Shown piece by piece: positions 22,380 to 33,700 of a stretch of DNA of 64,000 nucleotides (position 1 is its first letter; every line of letters starts with the position of its first letter). The stretch spans positions 20,776-84,775 of the forward strand of contig JAJEKV010000822.1 of assembly GCA_021234155.1 (NCBI GenBank), written 5' to 3'. The stretch is from Isoetes taiwanensis (Eukaryota > Streptophyta > Lycopodiopsida > Isoetales > Isoetaceae). The notes beneath the pieces were generated by a model. It made no database searches and was not told where the DNA came from. It worked only from the letters and a program-made list of their open reading frames with translations. Both the position numbers and the translations under genes were made by a program.

Positions 22380-24021
22380 TTATTTTTCCGCCTAATCTCT
22401 TTGGCATTAGCGTGTCGGCACTTATCTACCCGAGTTCAACGTATTTTCCTTGGCTACTAGGCCAACGCTTTTATTCTTCTTGTCAATTTGGATCGAATTC
22501 ACGGATTGTGGGTTGCTAAGCATATTATGCAAGGCTTTATTTTTGCAGATTGCATTCCGACTTCAGTGACCAGGTGAGACGTAGATTGCCATATTCGAGG
22601 TTTGCTCTTTGTTACAGTAAAGGTGCGGTCAGTAGAGGTTTGGTCTCCATGGAGGATAAAACTAATTTTGTGAGTTTAGTTTGTATGCTTGGGTCCTCGT
22701 ATAGATTACAAACTGCATTCTAATTTGCATGCTCTCACATATAAAACATTATGTGAAGCAAATTGTGGGCGATGTTGTTACGTGCACCAATGCGGGCATT
22801 TGTGGACTATAGACATAAATTTAGTTAATCAATGGTCTTCATCATCATCGCCATTATGTCTAAGCACCATACCTTATTTTCGAGATGCACTCTATGTGTC
22901 TACTTTAAAATTGTTTGCACAGTTATGCATGTTAGTGCATGTTGTTGGGTGCACAAATAATGTATAATTTTGTTGGTCTATCTGCATACTTTGGTTTCGC
23001 ATATATGCACATAGAAACTTTCCCATATCACTACACAAGGCCGCTAACACATTCTCATAGATGCTATATACTGCGAAATGCTTGTAGGTTTGAAAAAGCT
23101 GTGTTCTAATATTTTCCTTCAATTCTTTTATCGACTGTGGGTCCAGTTGTAATAATATGGGATTAACCATAAAAGAACAATTGGGCAAGAAGTTGTCCGA
23201 AGTTCATTGCTATATGAAATGATTAAATTCACCGGTATGTTGCCTCGGTTTGTCTCACTACTTTGATTGTTGTTTGGCTGCTTTATGTTGAGTCTTAGGA
23301 CGATCTAGTGCTCATACTGTTTATGCTAATTTGTTTGCAGGTTTCCTACTTCTTTAGAAGCCCAAATGTTAACGAAATTGTTATTTTCAAAGCTCCAAAA
23401 TCCATGCAGGTAGTGTACCAATTTGTGCATTTTATGTTGCCCCAAATCTCCAGAATGTTGTGTTGACACTTCCAATGTCCTACAGAAAGAGGGCTTCACG
23501 ATCATTTTAGTCAATGTTCATTATTATTTGAGGCCTTAATTCTGTCTATGCATCAACATATGTAGGTGCACAATGTTAAACTTTTGATCAATGGAACTCC
23601 AAAGGATGAGAAGTTTATTGCTGAGCCTCCAACTTATGATATGGATATGACAGTAAGTTCTGTTAACTTCTACTCCTTAATGATTAGAGGCCCAATTTAA
23701 ATTTTGTCTTTGGATTATGTGCAGTATGTGCCCAATGGGAATGTATTTGTAATGGGAGATAATAGGAACAAACGGTGATTCTCATGTTTGGTGAGAAACT
23801 TTCAAATTATTTTCGGGACGATTTCTTAGGGCGGAAAAGTGTACTCATTAAGCTATTTAATATGGTTTTAGGGTCCATTACCGTCAAAAACATTATTGGA
23901 AGATCTCAGAAACTGTTATTGGCCTCCCAAACAAAAAGGGAGCTCAATTTCAGCAGCCAGGAGCAATGTGCTTTATATACCTTGCTTGAGAAGGGCAAAT
24001 CACCATCGACAAATTACGTAG
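22380..24021 (+). pseudogene. TPP: thylakoid-type signal peptidase I (TPP/Plsp), broken
   Basis: Plant TPP/Plsp enzymes are membrane-bound Ser/Lys peptidases that remove thylakoid-transfer and envelope signals in plastids. Clear exons: 23,341-23,409 (VSYFFRSPNVNEIVIFKAPK, SMQ), 23,566-23,652 (VHNVKLLINGTPKDEKFIAE, then PPTYDMDMT), 23,725-23,790 (YVPNGNVFVMGDNRNK, then a shifted DSHVW) and 23,872-24,021 (GPLP, then KNIIGRS, then YWPPKQKG in shifted frames). Order and wording match the family (GDNRN, GPLPxKNIxGRSxxRYWPP). The catalytic serine motif (PSxSMxP) may be the degraded IYPSSTYFP near 22,420. The exon carrying the catalytic lysine should lie between 23,409 and 23,566, but only a stub (KEGFT near 23,487) is present. 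With at least four frameshifts the copy looks inactive, though base errors could explain some of them. Confidence 0.8.
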
Positions 24022-24910
24022 AGGAGATCATGAAGTTGCATTCGTCGACATGACAATAAGTGATCATCAGCAGATTTTCTTAATCTGCAAAGTATGAATA
24101 CGAAGCATGGCATGCAAATCTGCAAATCATGAAAGCCCAACATGGTACTCAAATATGGTTACAATTGAACTGATGCCGTTCATACTGTGGGCATTAGTTT
24201 TTGGATACTGTGGGCATTAGTTTTTGGAGAAGGTACTCAACCGAAGGAAGGCAAGAACTTGTCTGTTTGCTATGTTTATCATATTCAATGCTATCGGTTC
24301 CGGACAAATGTGGTTCTTTGTGTGGTGGAAACAAAGTGCCAACACAACCTAGTTGTATGGAGGAAATGATCAGAGTTGTGCTGCTTCATGTGCCAGCTCT
24401 ACCATTGTAGATTTCTTTTCCTCTGGGAACTGGAGAGGAGGTACATAATATACAAGAGCCACTGGATTGTTGGCAATAAAGCGTGCGGTAAATATATCTT
24501 TGGCCTGATTTATATTTGCTATAAGAATGGCACATTTGTTGTAACAAGTATATTTTATTATCTATTCTCGTGATGTAATACGCCGACACGTGAAAGAAGT
24601 GCATCAAATAGCACAATTGGCAAAAAGCTACTGATCGTTGAAAAAATATTTGGTCCCAAGAATGAGACCATGAAGATAATACTGTCTTATTGATTGTTCA
24701 TTGTGAGAACAACTTTTGTTGCTTTGGCATATATTCTTCGGGGTAGAGTAGTACCATGCGTAGAAACCATTATTCAATAGAAATAGAATAGTCCTAGAGG
24801 CCTTGTGGTCTAGAAGACGAAAAAAAGACATAAATTAAACATGGCTAAATATGACTTGTTGAATCATGTTGCTCTTGCTTTGTCCTCCAATCTTTATAGA
24901 TGAAATATGA
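24022..24910. other. no recognisable gene
   Basis: Downstream sequence of the signal-peptidase copy. A short duplication (ACTGTGGGCATTAGTTTTTG) occurs twice at 24,184-24,225. Confidence 0.45.
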
Positions 24911-25893
24911 TTGAGAATGCAATATGTGACAAAGGACAAATTCAAAGAATGGAGTTTAAGGACGAATATAATAGAATCGAATATATTTTTTAATCGACCA
25001 CGGACCAAATGCAAAGAATTATGGCAAGATGCGTTCAAGTCCAATGTCGGCATAAAAGCCCCCATGGTTGCGTTAGCAAGCATAATTTTTTTTTGCAAAG
25101 TTATGGGGCAGATCGGAAAGGATAGACTATATGCACGACTCATAGCATTGAGAGAAAAGGGGCCCAATGACGGAGTGGAAAAAAAACCAATACTGGATAA
25201 AATTAAAAGTAAGGAGGTTCAAGTAGTAAAGAATAGAAATAAAGATGGTTTAACATGACTTAAGTAGGCCGATAAATATTCAAAATTCTTTTCCAAGGCT
25301 GCAAAGCAAAAGAAAAAATCAATGGCATTATCTAGCATCGCATTAGAAGATGGGTCAATTTTGTAGAGTTGAGATGACTTGAAAGGGTTTCTACATGAAT
25401 ATTTTAAAAAGTTTCTTTGAGACCATACCAGGAAATATTTGAAGAGTTATTGATCTCAAAAGTGCAACAAATTGTAGACATGAACAACAACAGACGTTGG
25501 TGCAACCTTTATCATTAGAAGACTTGCATCAATCAATCCTCTCACTAGCCCCAAATGATCCTTTCCGTTATGCCAAAGGCCCCTTGGGCTGTTTTCTGGC
25601 CTGCCAAGGGGGACAGAAAATATGCAATCTATGATCATTGTGAAGAAATAAAACATTTATATTGTTTCATGTCAATCGTTACGCAACAAAAATGCATTTT
25701 TGTTGTGGAAAAAAGAACAACCCACCCAATGCGTATACAATCTTTTGTATAGAATTTGCCACTTTCCAAATTATGACTGCTAGAGAATGTTCTAACTGGT
25801 TGAGAGACGTCATAATTAGCATTTTAACAAGAGAATTAGGAGTGGAATCGGCTATGCAACTCCCCAACTCCTATTCCAAGATGGTCATTGAAT
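24911..25893 (+). pseudogene. degenerate protein-coding remnant, unrecognised
   Basis: Discontinuous open pieces on the plus strand look like one decayed protein: TKDKFKEWSLRTNIIES, IGKDRLYARLIALREKGPND, then (after stops) NDPFRYAKGPLGCFLACQGG and MTARECSNWLRDVIISILTR. I do not recognise it. A transposon ORF is likely given the setting; there are no diagnostic catalytic motifs. Confidence 0.3.
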
Positions 25894-26333
25894 AGCTATC
25901 AAGCAAGTTATTCAGCTTCAGAGAACTAATTGAGAAGGTAAAATCTCAAATAAGATGTGCATTAAAGACACTACTAAATCTATCCTTAAATGAGTGGATT
26001 ATGATATTTGCTATCGAACATTTAATTTGATTTGGACAATTAAAATTTTAGAATTCACCTATGATTATTTATTGTAGATTCTTAACTAGTAGACAACTAT
26101 ATGTTCAGAGAAAGACTATGAAATTATACGAAACTTTATGGCAATGTTGATTGATGCAATTTCCACTGTGATATTGACTTCTTCTAACTTAATTCCTGAC
26201 ACTTAACTTTAGATACTGATCTGTTTAAGCTTGGACTAGTTCCAGATCTTTATTAATCATAAGTGACATACCCATTCATAGTACAAATACTTGTATATAT
26301 ATATATATATATATCCTTATCCTTATATCCTTA
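25894..26333. other. spacer before head repeat d with AT/CCTTAT microsatellite
   Basis: Non-coding. It ends with (TA)n and alternating CCTTAT/ATCCTTAT units at 26,293-26,340 immediately before the head repeat. GATACTGATCTGTTTAAGCT at 26,213 matches the sequence upstream of head b. Confidence 0.6.
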
Positions 26334-26625
26334 TCCTTATATATATACAATTATATTGAGTGCCACAAATGTTGGCAGTGCCACAAATGATGTAGATATT
26401 GATGCCACAAAATGTTGGTAGAGATTGATTTCGGCCGTCCATCTCTGAGATGGACGGTGCAGATGGTGACACCTCGAATCACCCCAAGCAGCCCCCTGAT
26501 TTGGGGCTTTTAATCTGGGCCCTTGAAATTGGGGCATTTCATCTAAACCGTTGATCCCAAATATTTGGGGCTTTTGATCTAGGCCCTAGAATGTGCTAGA
26601 TCAATGGCTTATATTTAATCGCCCA
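26334..26625 (+). repeat. dispersed head repeat, copy d
   Basis: Starts TCCTTATATATATACAATTA, then TGCCACAAATGTTGGCAGTG and TGGTAGAGATTGATTTCGG. A perfect palindrome follows with 11-bp arms and a one-base centre (CCGTCCATCTC T GAGATGGACGG, 26,435-26,457). Then come CACCTCGAATCACCCCAAGC, TTTGGGGCTTTTAATCTGGG and TTTGATCTAGGCCCTAGAAT. This is the copy with the best-preserved palindrome. Confidence 0.85.
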
Positions 26626-26874
26626 TATTTATATTAAATGTAATAATTAATGCCAACCGAGTGGCAAGAACCTATAGTTACAGAAATCTCGAGAGAAAGT
26701 CTTCGAGATGTTTCGGCAAAAAATATCTTTGAGATATCTGATTTCTTCAAGCCCCGATTGCTCTGCTCTGTTCGATAACCCATTCATACTCGATCCACTC
26801 CTCTCGCCAGAGTTAAGCTTGGGATCTTGTGTTTTTGTCAAAAATCGTCGATCTGTTTTTCTTAGATCTTGGAG

Positions 26875-27020
26875 ATGGCGGAAGGGTGAAGGCCACGCCA
26901 TTGGTATCGATCTTGGTACTACCTATTCTTGCGTCCGAGTTTGGCGCATGATCGTGTTGGAGATCATCGCAAGTGACAAGGGTAACAGTTAGGCATCTGT
27001 TGCTTTCCGCGGGGCTTCCT
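26875..27020 (+). pseudogene. HSP70: HSP70/HSC70 first-exon fragment
   Basis: HSP70 is the ATP-driven cytosolic chaperone. From the ATG at 26,875 the frame reads MAEG, then after a one-base shift [32 protein letters not shown] and SVAF. This is the N-terminal phosphate-1 loop of the nucleotide-binding domain (family form [16 protein letters not shown]). A normal-looking 5' UTR of about 180 bases precedes the ATG, with TTC/GAA clusters near 26,695 (a possible heat-shock element). Only about 45 of 650 residues are recognisable, and no other HSP70 motif was found downstream, where a NAGLU piece follows instead. It is a 5' fragment, not a gene. Confidence 0.8.
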
Positions 27021-27519
27021 ATTTCTTTGATAAATGTCTTCTTAGATTCGGCCCATGTTCATTCCGCCCTAGTATTTTCTTTTTACCGTAGCATTGCACC
27101 TCGTATTCAATTGATCCTTCATATGATCTACTTCTAAATGTGAGAAACCGAGCATCGCCAAAGACGAGGTCTTTATTTTTTGATTGTCGAACGATTTGCA
27201 GAGATAATGCAATGTATTTTTATAAGTTAAGAATGGTTTGTTTTATGAAAGGGCAAATGCCGGACATGATTCTTAAGCTTGTGTTGCGTGTAATTAATTG
27301 CCGAGAGGGCTTTTGGTTGATGCATGCTTTTATGCATGAAGAACCACAAAGCAGTCCCTTATTGAATCGATTTCGGCGCTTTTCCTTTTGGATTTGCATT
27401 CCATCTATGTCGGATTTGGCGATATTTTGGAGCTACCCTTCGCATGATGCCGGTGGTGCTTATGCCTTGGTTCAAAGATCACTTACGACCTCTCCTTCTT
27501 TTATTCTCATTATTCATTC
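27021..27519. other. between the HSP70 and NAGLU pieces, nothing assigned
   Basis: A long open run on the plus strand (27,140-27,553) lacks recognisable motifs apart from the NAGLU-like part that starts near 27,545. An HSP70 intron or further NAGLU exons could be hidden here. Confidence 0.3.
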
Positions 27520-27804
27520 ATGTACCATGATTGGCGCATATACCATGTGGTAAGCTTTTTTGTTGATCTAACAAGGCAAATGCTTAAGCTTGCAAATCAG
27601 CTATACATGTTCGCTTTCTATTTGTCCCCTTTGAAAACAAAGATATGGTTAACCCAAGAAGTCTGCGATTTTGCTTCGGATCTTCTGGTGGATCTGAAGA
27701 CCGTTCTACAAGTTGACAATGGTTTCCTTCTTGGGCATTGGTTAGAGAATGCGGGCGGTAGCAACGCCTCAAAACGAAATGGAACGGTATTTAGTTTTCC
27801 GTAA
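27520..27804 (+). pseudogene. NAGLU: alpha-N-acetylglucosaminidase (NAGLU) fragment
   Basis: NAGLU is a family GH89 lysosomal/vacuolar glycosidase. The segment reads FFVDLTRQMLKLANQLY, then CDFASDLLVDLKTVLQVDNG and FLLGHWLENAGG. This matches the C-terminal helical part of plant and animal NAGLU (DLxRQxLxxLAN, then LxLIxDLDxLLxxxxxFLLGxWLExA). The catalytic glutamates lie far upstream in the protein and are not seen. It is in the same orientation as the HSP70 piece 500 bases upstream, so the two appear to be joined in one captured block. Confidence 0.75.
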
Positions 27805-29878
27805 TGTTTATTGCATTTTTGTCCCTTCGATTTGTTCAATTGTTTGGTAATTCGCCTCCAATCGCGGATCCAAGTTTGCATTTCCGCATATTGTGCTAAC
27901 TCGGTATTTACCCTTTTGCGTGCAAAATCCTTCCGGGTTCAACGGGTGGTAATTTGAAGGCCAAATGCACGCCGTTACATGCGAATGCGGTGATCATGTA
28001 CTATTTGTTTCATCAATAAAAGATTTGTTTTGTCAATAAGGGGGTCGATGCACATAATGGGTCGTGGTATTATCTTCTTGATTATTTGCGATTACGTCAA
28101 AAATCCAGCTTCAAGCTTGTTAGAATCGTAAGCATGAGCGTGTCGAAGTGCTAATACCGTGGCTACATGGATTTCATGTTCACCCTTCAGAGACACGTCA
28201 AAGGTATGCCTTTCTAATCGGTTAAAACTCAACTTCTAATCTTGAGAGCTTAAAGGTAAGGTAATCATTTTGCGGTGTTTTACGTATTGTTGAAAGAGTT
28301 TAAAACCGATGGCGTTGGTTAGAACTTTGACAATGCTTATGAGGATGCACAAAAATGAAAATAAGGCAATATATGTTTACACTCCATATCTCCTTCATAT
28401 CGCTCATGCTAGAGGAGATAATTATGCGGTAATTGTATCACGCTAAAATAAGTATCCGAAATTGACTTGATGTTGCTTACCCAAACAATGTAGATTTAAG
28501 AATAACAACAGAAGGGTGCGAGGAAGGCACTATTTAAATCTTTATGCATGTGTGTTCTGTTCAATTAGTTTAATTATTTGGAGAATCTTTTAGTTAGGTA
28601 TTTTTATCATTATTATTCCTGTAATTTGATAATTGTATTTTTACAAGAACATTTTTTTCTAGATTCGACTTTGGGATTACTTTGAGGGCGTTTTTTGGAT
28701 ACTTTGATGTGGCAAACGGGTCGCAATCCTGTTGTGTCCACTTTTCCCGCATGTATGTCTTGCTATCTTTTTTTCTCCATTTTTTGTTGTGAAGCTTATT
28801 TGGACTAATGGAATGAGGCAACGGGTGGCCTTGTTGGTGGAGTTCATTATGTCTAGAGTCCCATGCGATTTAGGCATTGCTACAAGCCGGATGGAACATA
28901 TCTTGTTGCAAAGAAATCATTGGGGGTACATATTCTATCCCTGGAAAAAAAAGTGGTCTTTTATTTTATTGTTGGAAACTTGGGTTGTAGGTGGACTATG
29001 TAGTTCGCCTCCAATGTAATTCATTCTCCTTCGATTTTCAATTCTTTTAAGTGGAAGTGAAACCGAATGGACACTTCTCCCCTCACCGTCTTTAGAAATG
29101 AATGGAGCCACAGGGCTGTCTCTTTTCGTATGAAGCTTTTTCTAGTCTCATTTTGGATGTGAGCATCGGACCCAACAAAAATATGGCCGCTTTTAAGTAG
29201 TGTATCGTTATCATCTTGTGTTTCTTTGCCAATTCGGAGAATTTAACTGCTTTCACCTTCTTTGTGAAATCATCTTGTGTTCTTTGCCAATTCGGAGAAT
29301 TTAACTATTTTCACACCTTCTTTGTGAAATCCCCGTATGTATAGCTTTACTATACTTTCGTAGTCTTTGAGCCATTTTTTGAATCTTTGTGGCTATTTTG
29401 ATTAATTTGAAATGGGCTCGCGCGGGTTTTATGGAGTTACGCTACTTGATGTGATATTGGAACAAAGAAACTATGTTTATGAATGTAATATTTCTTCACA
29501 CTAAGATGATGCATGGTTCTCCAGACAATTATTTTAGAAGAACAGTTGGTCATTATCTTCCTCACCATCTTATACTCTAATAATGAATGAAAAATTGTTT
29601 CACCATCTTACACTCTAATAATGAACGAAAATTTGTTTCATTGTTAATACAACCGAGACAGAGAGAGCCGAGCACTACCATATTTAGCTGTTCTAGAATT
29701 CAGGTAGCTACATCGTGGTTTTGAATACTAGCGTTGCAATTTTTTAACACTTGCAACCAGCCGTAAATGCATGACCTGACAATTCCACTCAAAACATTTT
29801 GCGTCGTTAAATGGCAATCGAAAATAATGTTCAAAGATTTGGAATTAATCCAAAACCATTTTGAAACCATTTTGCAAA
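27805..29878. other. no recognisable gene; two short direct repeats
   Basis: Possible decayed exons (for example open around 28,732-29,019) are not recognisable. CATCTTGTGTTTCTTTGCCA with ATTCGGAGAATTTAACT occurs at about 29,212 and again about 60 bases later. CACCATCTTATACTCTAATA with ATGAATGAAAA occurs at about 29,563 and again about 38 bases later. Confidence 0.5.
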
Positions 29879-30764
29879 CTAAAATAATGTTGAAAGATTT
29901 GCAATTAACATAAAATCATTTTGCTTTGGGCCTTGGTTGGCAGTCTTTGATTGGCTCAGCAATATAAAAAGGAGCAAAATACCCTTCTTGCTTCCAGAAG
30001 AATGGTGCTTACTGGATCTAGCATGAGGGTGGCAGCCGCCAGAAAGGCCACAGTAACCTCTCAGCCTCTCAATTGTATACCTTTGTCCTTTAGGGGAAGA
30101 TTTTAACATGAGTGGATGCAAGAAGCGTTGCAACTCTAAGCTATTGATCAGGTCTTGAAGGGCGCCTGCAATTTGATAGCTCATTGAGTTGTGCAACCGT
30201 TTAACACTAGCCCAATGAGTCATATGTTGAAGGGTTTTCAATAGCTGTAGAGTTTTGGATTGCGAATAACAAAGTTTTAACGGTGGATGCCATCGCAATG
30301 CGAGGTGTTGAATGAAAACCTTTTTCTCTTGCTTCTCAATCCCATTATGCAAGTTAATCCAAGGCAAAAGAGTCATATGGTCCTTCATATGCTCCCTTAT
30401 CCTAGCCCTTTGACTAGGTTGCACAGTCTTATCAAGAGTCTCCTTCAACTTAGCACATAAATTGCACTTTGCAAAGTTGTTTGAAGTTGCTATGGTGACA
30501 TGATTGAAATGCTTCTTCCATAACCTACTAAAGCTAGGTTGGGATATTGGAAGAATTCCCAATTCTCGAAGTAGGGAATTCACTTCTTCCAAAATACTCT
30601 TTTGAGTACAATGTGATGGCAACGGGGGTTCGCACAACCTGCCAAGCCAACTTCAAGTAAAGTGGTAAGTGGTCTGAGTCGATCTCTTCATCCCTATTAG
30701 TTGTTCCCACTGAAGTGCTTGACGACATGCATATCCTGCTGGGCACCAAACACATAGTCCACCA
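29879..30764 (-). pseudogene. DUF7869-type transposon gene remnant (N-terminal part)
   Basis: The minus strand carries a long open run: SILEEVNSLLRELGILPISQ, PSFSRLWKKHFNHVTIATSN, FAKCNLCAKLKETLDKTV and a basic helix RARIREHMKDHMTL. The order (helix, SF.R.WK..F..V.I....F.KC..C..LK) is that of the zinc-binding N-terminal region of large transposon proteins with a DUF7869/integrase-like core. These are common in mosses, ferns, lycophytes and corals. The upstream frame (SSSTSVGTTNRDEEIDSDHL) joins through a shift near 30,640. The catalytic part downstream (left of 30,250) is out of frame and unrecognisable. A dead transposon copy is most likely. Confidence 0.6.
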
Positions 30765-33700
30765 CACTAGATCCTCCCCTGGTTTTCTCGTCTACTACAA
30801 GTGCTCTTGTGGATGGGCCCGGCGTGCATATACCTACTTTTAAATGTATTATCATTGCATAAAGTAGGTCCAAATTGTTGTAATTCGTTGCGGATGAACA
30901 AGAGGTACATTATTCTTTCTTCAAAAGGGAGCCAATTTAGTAGCATATCCTTGTTATCCACCATTCACTCAATTCAACTAACAAAATTTTCTTAAGATGG
31001 GTTTTATGATTTTGAACCTGGATATTTTGCATCCAACTCCAAAAAAATGTTGCATGATAATGGAGTTGAAACCTAGAGTTTTGGCATCCAACTTCTATGC
31101 TATTTTTGAATTATGCAAATCCTTTGGAGGTGAAGAGCTTCAAAATCATTCACAAAACCAAATAACTAAATAGATCGAGATGAAAATGGAAAAACCTTTC
31201 ATTCAGGGATATTAAAAGAAGTTATTTAGGGGAAGCCCTTTTAGCAGAGTAAAATCCTTTGTTTAACATTTTCAATTGAAGAAATTATTTAGGGAAGTTC
31301 TTTAAGCATATGGGATTCAATCATGCATAAAGTTTTGGCATTAAACACCTATTGGGATATTATGAATATAAGTGTGAGACCACACCAATTCAATTATAAC
31401 ATCAACCCCAAAAACAAAAAGGAAGAATTGTTTACTTAAATCTATATAATGTTTGAATGCTTTATTATGTGCAACAGTATTACGTTTAGGGCCTATTATA
31501 TTAATACGGAGATGTACAGAGTGTATGTGCAATGCTTTATTTTGTAGGCATTGGTGCCTTGCTATCTAATTTGGTCATTGACAACTTATCTCGACAATAT
31601 GTCAAACACTTAAAAAATATAAGTACAATGTCACGTCCATATTATGCAAAATCCAAATGGGAGAATACAAATAGCAAGTCGTATCATGAAGACATCCTAC
31701 CAGGCTCTTCCTGCCCAAAGGTAAAGTTTTTTGTAGGTGTAAGATATCTAGCAATCAATGCGTATTTAAATGGCAAATGGAAATCATATAATACTTATTG
31801 TATATATTCATACGCTTGTTGGGGACCCTTATCTACGATATGAAACAATTGGGATACATTCATAATTTAAGTAGGTTGAAAGTGTGTGTGGATGCATTTT
31901 CGCTAAGATTGTCTAACATATACACTTATGCTACCATCATTTAATTGTGGAAGAAAACTTGCAAAATTCCATGATTTTTCATTGCGACCACTGTCGCTGC
32001 ATAGAGCAAATATTGTGAAAAAAAAGAAAATGGTGCAAAACACTGGCCAAAATGCTCCAAATTAGTGGTTACATTGAGGTTTTGGTATGTTAGGTGGAGT
32101 CATCATTCGTGTCAAATAGAAGGTATCACTTCATATAGTACATGTCAGGAGGTGGGCGAACCTAACTTGGATTCTTGGGTATGGTGGGTGGCAAGGTCTA
32201 TCAATTAATGACCACAGAAGCGCCAAAATCTCTTCAAATGTGCAAATTCTTTGCATCATCATCCTCTTCAAGTTTCTTGGGTTTCCTATAGCCAATCTAA
32301 TTGATCCTTCTTTAGGTGGGAGCGCCCCAAGAGATTACTAGATGATTTATCTACTATAAAGGTTTTAAAACCATAGTTTCTCTAATTACTATATTAGATG
32401 GTACCATGTAATACGTTTGTTTTTACTTGCATCTCATCTCTCATCGGGGATGTTAATAGTGATTTCAACTCTACGGTGTTTGGATAAATAGAGTTTTCAA
32501 CTAGTAAGAGAAATGTTAGAGGCATAATCTAGCATACAACCATTTGCTAGCATGCCGTACGCTACCCAATCCACGAATTGAGAAGTCACGGATGGAGAGA
32601 CAATGGACGAAAAGTTCTCATAAATAATGGTGAGCTTTCGACCGCAAAGTTGTAGTAAACAATGGTGGGTTCCCCACCTCTACCCGGTGAACTTCCACTA
32701 TGATAATGACTTCTTCTAACTAAACATTAGATAGCATGAAAGTGAGCTATCCTAAAACTACGACTTTGCTAGATAGTTTTGGTACATTTGAGTTGTTTGG
32801 TTCGATACTCACCAAATTGTCAAATTATTCTTGACATTACGCAAATCAATCTTTTATATATTTGACTTTGGTTATTGTATTCCTACAATTTACAAAAGCG
32901 AAGATGGGAATAACTCTTAAATTTGAGGGCGTGGACTTCAAACGGACATAACCCTCATATTGCACACAGTGAAGAAAGAGAAGACTAGCCACACTTAGCC
33001 ACACTTATCGATCATAGTTTGGGAATTTGGTAAGTGAAAATCACGGTAATTGTTTCCTGAGAGGGCTTTTACAATTTTACCGGCGTGGGCGTGAATTCTA
33101 TAGCACCATAGAGTAGGGATTATTTGTTGAAGTTAAAAACATGTTTGGCATTTAAAAGTGGTAATATTTCGATTATGGCGGTTATTAGTAATGAAGACAT
33201 ATCAAAAGATATATCTTGTTCTATTTAGGTGCTACCTATCCTCCCCACTAAGAAAAGCATGTGATTGTTAAAGACGAAAGATGCTTTTCAAGTGTGTGCA
33301 CTACCAAGGCTTAAGCGATTGGACACTAATTTATATGGTTTTATGATTGTTGGGCATATACAATTCTTCTTTTTTTTTAAAAAATTGTGAAGGAAGACCC
33401 GACTGTCGAGCGGGGCATCTGAATAAACTCAATGCATACAAATAAACTCAATGTCTGATATTTGTGCACATTATTATTGGTTTTTGTGAGCCCGGTATAT
33501 TCAATTTCAATATTTTCAATCGATTAATGCAATAAGGTGTACACAATGGTTCAGCTTCAATTGGAAGAATTGAAGTTTAGAACCTTAGAACCTAATTCCA
33601 ACCTTTTTTCCAACGGCTTGGTGATGCCCGCACACGCCTAATCTTGCCCCAATTTTTCTGGGGCACAAGGCCCCTTCCACGAAAATTACCTGGTACATTA

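Noticed and set aside
26690-26720. Heat-shock element upstream of the HSP70 piece
   Set aside because: TTC/GAA units are present but not as three properly phased pentamers; mentioned only as a possibility.
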